Program-made: the position numbers and the translations under genes
Notes under the pieces: generated by a model
What the model saw: only the letters and a program-made list of their open reading frames with translations
Told to the model about the DNA's origin: nothing
The model's database searches: none
Source: Daedaleopsis sinensis
Taxonomy: Eukaryota > Basidiomycota > Agaricomycetes > Polyporales > Polyporaceae
Direction of reading: 5' to 3'
Length of the DNA stretch: 64,000 nt
Assembly (NCBI GenBank): GCA_033807695.1
Contig: CM066311.1
Coordinates: 2,294,001 to 2,358,000 of the forward strand
Shown: positions 59,140 to 64,000 of the stretch, piece by piece
Layout: every line of letters begins with the position of its first letter
Position numbering within the stretch: position 1 is the stretch's first letter

Positions 59140-61331
59140 CTACATCACATACTTGAACCACATGCTATCATTCGTCATCGCCTCGTCGACCTGCAGAGTC
59201 GCCCCCGCGTTCCCTGCGTTTGCATACGCAGCACGCAGGCGCGCCTTGCGGCGGTTCTCCCCCGCAAGGTACGCCATCGAGCTCACCGCGCACAGGATCG
59301 TCCCGACGCAGAACGCGAGGAGGACGACCGTCGCGGACCTGTACTGCGGGCCCGGGGAGATCGCGCCGAAGAGCCAGACGGAGAGGACGGCGCCCGCCTG
59401 GCCGAGCGTAGAGCCGAAGCCGAGCGCGATCGTGCGTCGGACGAGGGGTGCGGTGTTGTTTGACACCCAGGTGCCGAGGCACGGGCCGACGCAGAAGGAG
59501 CAGGGCACGAGGAGCAGCAGCGCGCCGTATCGGACGTGGGTGTTCGAAGAGCCTGCGAGGTCACCGGGTGTTGGACGACGTGGTATAGGACTTCGGGAGG
59601 TGTTGAGACTCACCTATGTATAGCGCAAAGCCCGCCGTAGCTAGAGCAGAGAACAGGCTGATGGTCAGCCCGCGGACTGCGTAACGGTCTGACAATATTG
59701 CGGTGGTGATGGATACTAAAGTGGAATGTTGGTGGCTTATTCGTACCATTGCGAAGCAAGGAACGCTCACAGAATGCGCCAATGGCGTAGGGTGGGACAC
59801 TCATGAGCTGAGCATGGGACCCTTGGTAGCCCAGACCTACGACGATGCTGGGCAAGAAGCTAGGCCGTGTCAGTGCCCGAGGCCTTCCCATCGGTGATAG
59901 AAGGACGCTCACTATCCTAGGCCACTCAAAATCACACCTGCAATGACTCAGCGGCTGATAGGATTACGGTGTTCAGATGAGGGAGACACGCACTGCAGAA
60001 GAAGGCGGCGATGCTCAAGAAGATGATATGAGGTTGAACGAATGTGCTGCCGAAGGAGGCCCAGAACGTTCCTCGTCTGGTATCCTCGGATTGGATTCCG
60101 TCTTCGCGAAGGACCCACGCGATCGTTTGTCTCTCTTCTGCCGTCAAAAAGGGAGCATCTGTGGGAACATTTGGCAGTAGGAAGAGGCAAACCACCCCGA
60201 CGATTAAGGCCAGTCCGCCCTCCTAGTACCAACGGGTCAGGAGCAGTCCGAGATGGACTCAAGCGATCGGGAACGTACCAGAATAAACAGCCAAGCCCAT
60301 CCTGGTTTTCCCGCAGTTCCGTCCATGCGGACTATCGCTGACGCGAGCAGACCGGAGAATGCGGATGCGAAAGCTAGGGCGGACATCCCGATGGACAGTC
60401 TGTGAAGGATCCTCAGTCGCAGGGGTTCCGTACGCCAATGAAGGTCCTCACCGAAGCTGTAGCATTCTACGGGGATAGAAACATGAGAGATAGATGATAA
60501 TTGCTGAAAGGAGGACACCTGTCCGGTTTGGTATGAACGCCGCGGCTAGTTGACCAGGTATATTTGCGACCGACCTGAGGATAATCCGCCGAACATCCGG
60601 CATGCAAGAAATTCTCCATAGCTAGTCACGAAGCCTAACAAGTCACATAATCAGCTAAATGCAGCTTCACGGTGGCAAGGAGAATGAAGGACCTTGAATG
60701 AAGACGGCGATGCCCATGACTATCAGCAGCATTGACAGCACAAGGCGAGGGCCAACAATCTGGTGAGCGGCGTGAGTGTTTTACCGGGTGTATCCGAGTC
60801 AGTACAAGATTTACGATGATAAGATAATTCATCGGTATCTGTGAAACGAGAGGGGATCTGTGTTTGTGGACTTGTAAGCCTGTGGAGTACGGAGGTAGAC
60901 TAGCATACTGACATGATCGCTACAGTCAATGCGATGCTGAACTGCGGAGAACGAGAGGGTAAACGAGAGCGATGCAGAGCGTTCGACAACCTTCACTCAC
61001 CTGTTGATCAGACATCTTCAGGCTGTCTTGGAGACCGGCGATCTTCGCATTTCCAACGTTCGCGATATCCTACCATGATGCGGACACGGCAATCAGTGAC
61101 GTCTGCGACATGACCGAGGAAGGATCTAGCGAGACTCACCAGTGCAGAGATGAGATATATCATGAACACGATCGGAAGCACGAGCAGGTCGAGCTTCGTC
61201 CAGACGTTCAATCCGCGGGGAACGGCCAGACCGAGATCCGAGCCCAGTGTGCTGTTCTGCTCGACTCGGACTGCTGCAGTGTCCCCAGCAGACTTCTTGG
61301 ACTCATCGACTTCGGGTTGGTTCAATGACAT
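59140..61331 (-). CDS. MFS organic-anion permease, Dal5/Tna1 type, copy 4, divergent
   Basis: First exon 61331-61140; the 3' end encodes SMWFKYVM. Landmarks: LNVWTKLDLLVLPIVFMIYLIS, IANVGNAKIAGLQ-like, ISPLVSQIPMNYLII in place of IPYTLIEIPSNYLMM, YLSCFYPRRMLQL, MDGTAGKPGWAWLFILEG, FLPSIVVGLGYQGSHAQLM, LSDRYAVRG and PCLGTWVSNNTAPLVRRT. Intron 3 has a GT donor (AT|gtcagt) where copies 1-3 have GC, and an extra intron follows LYIG before SSNTHVRYG. Charged tail is longer (Ala/Asn-rich). The oldest split of the four, probably with different substrate. The in-frame ATG upstream of 61331 is disfavoured by family length. Confidence 0.83.
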
Positions 61332-62836
61332 AGTCGTCGTCGAATACTTCAGATTAGTGACAAACAGAGGAGTGACAAACAGAGGGGCGAACGGCGAGGA
61401 GGAGAGGGGAGGTGGTGGCGGGGAGCTGAGGCCATGATATACTTGAAATGGGGCGCCCCGCCTCGAACCATGCAAAAACAGCTCCTCTCGGATTAGAAGC
61501 TGTCACCAAGCTTGGTAGAGTATTGGACGAAATGGGCAGCTGCACGCGTAGGTCCAGATGGGGTCAGTTCACGAAGGTTTGTGAGCTCATGATCTGTCGG
61601 CGAGACAGCGAGTATGAGACGTAAGAGTTGTCCTTTAGAGCTAGTAGGCCTGGAGGGCTCCTTCGGCCGCTCATGGGAGGAGATATACCTGTCATGTTCA
61701 TACGACCGTTAGCCTGAGCGCTATGGTAGACGTATTGGAAGGATGGGAAGCGTCTTGAGCACCTGCGATGAGACTACGGTCGCCTTATAGAAAGGTGTGC
61801 AGCAGTCAGCGCTATGCATACATACATAGGGTGTTCTCGGTCGCCATATCCGGGGGTAGCGTGTACTTAACCTACCAGGCCTTCTCCTCTTACAGGGTCG
61901 CTATAAACGATAGCCTATAGGGAAGTTGTAGGCTTGACCTCTCTTGCCCTGCCTTGATGTAGAATAGGTAGACCCAGTCGTTCAAGTTGACGTCGCGAAC
62001 TAGGAACAATCACTACCCGAAGGCAGTGGTCCTCCAAAGCGCTTCTATAGCAATATATCTAGAGAGTAGATAAGTATTGAGTACATATATATGCGTTCAA
62101 GATCTGCAGTCGGGATTCCATAATACGTACGCGTGTCCAAGTGAGTACGGCGTTACCTTGAGCTACAATCTCCGATGGCCGCGCTCATGCTTTCGAAACT
62201 CCCTTGTACGCCGTTGTGAGGGTTCAACTGCTACACACTTAGTTTGCAGCGATTTGACAGACGGCGGCGAAGTGGCAGATTGGACCATCATGGTGGTGGC
62301 TTGTGGGTGGTATGAGGTTGGTATGAGGCGGTTAATGGGCGTGGGCGTGCCGGGAGTCGGCAGTCGGGCCGCAGCGGGAAGGGGCGGCTACACGGAGCGC
62401 CGATGCTCTCGGAGACGACAAGTCGACGAATTGCAACCGATCGCATCATACCATGATCCAGCTCTAGTTAGCGCGCTGGAGTAGCACTTCCATCCTGCCC
62501 TTCATCGATGCATCGTTCGCTGACATGTTCGCAGCTAGAAGAGTATGAGGTCTCTCAGATTATCAGCGGAACATAGATGTACAGTCTGAGTAAGTGGCAG
62601 CTTGAACTTTGGAACGGTGCATCATGTCTCAGTTGAAACTGATTAGTCTTGTTCGAAGCGACCTTATCCCACCGTCCGCCCACTCAGCTGTGTGATGCGC
62701 TCCGGTGCGTACGTAAGGGTGTAGAACAACGGCTTAGTCTCAAAAGGTCTCTTCCTCTCGACGACCACCATCTGGGAGCTCCCCGGGTCCCCCTCCTCGC
62801 TGCGACGCGCCACAGACTCGCGAGGCGTCCACCCAT
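61332..62836. other. Divergent intergenic region, permease 4 and seven-helix J
   Basis: 1.5 kb with no recognisable gene. An ORF at 62077-62484 has no domain and is not called. Confidence 0.45.
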
Positions 62837-64000
62837 ATGCAAGTAGTCTCTCAAACCAATGCGCACCTCATCGGACTGTGGCTGCAGCTCATCGCAACGG
62901 GTAACTCTTATTCCTCATCGTAACCAATTGATATATCTGACAGGTATGTATCCTAGGCGCGTATCTCGTTTACCTCCCACAGTGTGTGGTCATCCTGCAG
63001 CGCAAGGCGCGAGACGGGCTTTCCCTGTGCCTCCCGATCTTTTGTGCCCTCATGTTCATCATAACCATGACGGTCAGTTGCTGCACACTGCTCTCGTCAT
63101 ACAGGCTCTTCGCTAAACCTTTCGTAGGATGTTATCGTCGAGCTGAAACGCGCGTATGCCGCGTTTGGTGTTCATGGTGGCCAGCGACCCAACCCCGACG
63201 AGTTCTTCGCAAATCCTACAACACCAGAATCACTACTCAAGAACGGTCTCACCACAGCTATAGCCATGCTCTCAGACATAATCATGGTGGGCACCTATCT
63301 TATCGGACACATGTCATAATCTGAAGGGATTGCAGGTGTATCGGACACTCAACGTTTACAGCTACCACATATTGGTAATACTTATACCCGGGGGTCTTCT
63401 CGTGGCAGACATCGGTGCGCTCCATCTAGGCATCAACAGCGCGTCTCGATTGACATTAGTCACAGCTCTCGGGATATGGACTTGCGTAACGCTCTCCGAA
63501 ACTTCGAAGGGCGAAGCGCTGGTTCTCGAAGAAGTCTCGGTTCGAGTGCGTGACTTCTTCATTGTAGCCTTCTGTCTCAACGTGTTATGCGCTGGTGAGT
63601 CAGTTCAATATATCTATTGATACCGCATGAGTTCAACCGATTACCGCAGGCTTGATCTGCTGGCGAATATTGCGAGCGAACGCTGATATGCCCCGTCTGA
63701 GCGGACGTGTAATGAATCGAGTGCTCGAGGCTGTCATCCAAACAGGTGCGTCAAGGATGACATTATCCTCTCCGCGTCGCCTGACCATCAATAAAAGCGG
63801 CGTTGTACTGCGCACACCTCTTGATCCTCATCGTCAGCAGCGCCATAGGCTCGAACATATTCTTTATATTTTTGGATCCAGTGCGTCATGACCATCTGAT
63901 ATATTCGTGTTGAGCTCTATCGCTGATTCTATCCTTAATCCGTCAGCTACCCCCTGCAGCAGTGAGTGACGTGCACTTGTTATCAACACGTCGTGCCCCG
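62837..64000 (+). CDS. Seven-helix membrane protein J; 3' end outside window
   Basis: Exons: 62837-62900, 62957-63072, 63128-63286, 63336-63414, 63466-63594, 63650-63745, 63798-63880, 63947 to the edge. Landmarks: HLIGLWLQLIATG, AYLVYLPQC, ALMFIITMT, TTAIAMLSDIIMVYRTL, GGLLVADI, VRDFFIVAFCLNVLCAG, LICWRILR, LYCAHLLILIVSSAIGSN and LPP at the start of exon 8. All donors are GT. The exon 6 loop is the shortest of the family. Reading of the last exon is unsure (LPPAAVSD rather than LPPVTALVF), so another intron may begin at gtgagt near 63962, or the gene may be damaged. Function unknown. Confidence 0.72.

Noticed and set aside
4542..64000. Calling the seven-helix proteins GPCRs, Ste3 pheromone receptors or microbial rhodopsins
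   Set aside because: Topology agrees, but no retinal-binding Lys context, no DRY-like or Ste3 signature is visible. Only membrane topology is supported.

Overview
The window is nuclear DNA of a filamentous basidiomycete, most likely an Agaricomycete of the polypore type. The genes are cut into 6-13 exons by introns mostly 50-65 nt long. The dominant protein family is a seven-helix membrane family that I know only from expanded sets in Agaricomycetes. No rRNA, tRNA, CRISPR or bacterial signal was seen.

Layout. 1-2729 (-): 14-helix drug exporter, cut by the left edge. 4542-6078 (+), 7204-8688 (-), 9299-10732 (-): seven-helix proteins A, B, C. 11499-13460 (-): class I O-methyltransferase. 14979-17155 (-): Dal5-type organic-anion permease 1. 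19795-22169 (-): cytochrome P450. 23816-31185 (+): seven-helix proteins D, E, F in a row. 31502-31877: a MITE. 32398-35008 (-) and 35999-37233 (+): permease 2 and UbiA prenyltransferase 1, head to head. 38005-39571 (+): WD40 part of a Tup1-like corepressor, short at the N-terminus and out of frame near the end. 40132-41613 (-): seven-helix G. 42984-45467 (-): complete second drug exporter. 47748-49407 (+): seven-helix H. 52239-54459 (-) and 55519-56846 (+): permease 3 and UbiA 2, again head to head. 57714-59088 (+): seven-helix I. 59140-61331 (-): permease 4. 62837-64000 (+): seven-helix J, cut by the right edge.

The order exporter(-), seven-helix(+), permease(-), UbiA(+) occurs twice, about 43-45 kb apart at the left end and about 20 kb apart at the right end. 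This suggests an old segmental duplication with insertions in the first copy. With one O-methyltransferase and one P450, the region resembles a prenylated-metabolite (meroterpenoid-like) neighbourhood: the UbiA proteins would prenylate a small acceptor, the methyltransferase and P450 would tailor it, and the two transporter types would move substrate or product. No polyketide synthase, NRPS or soluble terpene cyclase is present, so the backbone would have to come from elsewhere. The ten seven-helix proteins are the most striking content. They have no assigned function but share intron positions and a conserved cytosolic tail.

The region is also a good record of gene-structure evolution: 8-nt and 7-nt micro-exons in both exporters, at least ten GC-AG introns, one intron position found in GT, GC and deleted states among paralogues, and small inverted-repeat insertions inside introns. 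Exon limits were read by eye from splice consensus, frame closure and paralogue comparison; none has transcript support.
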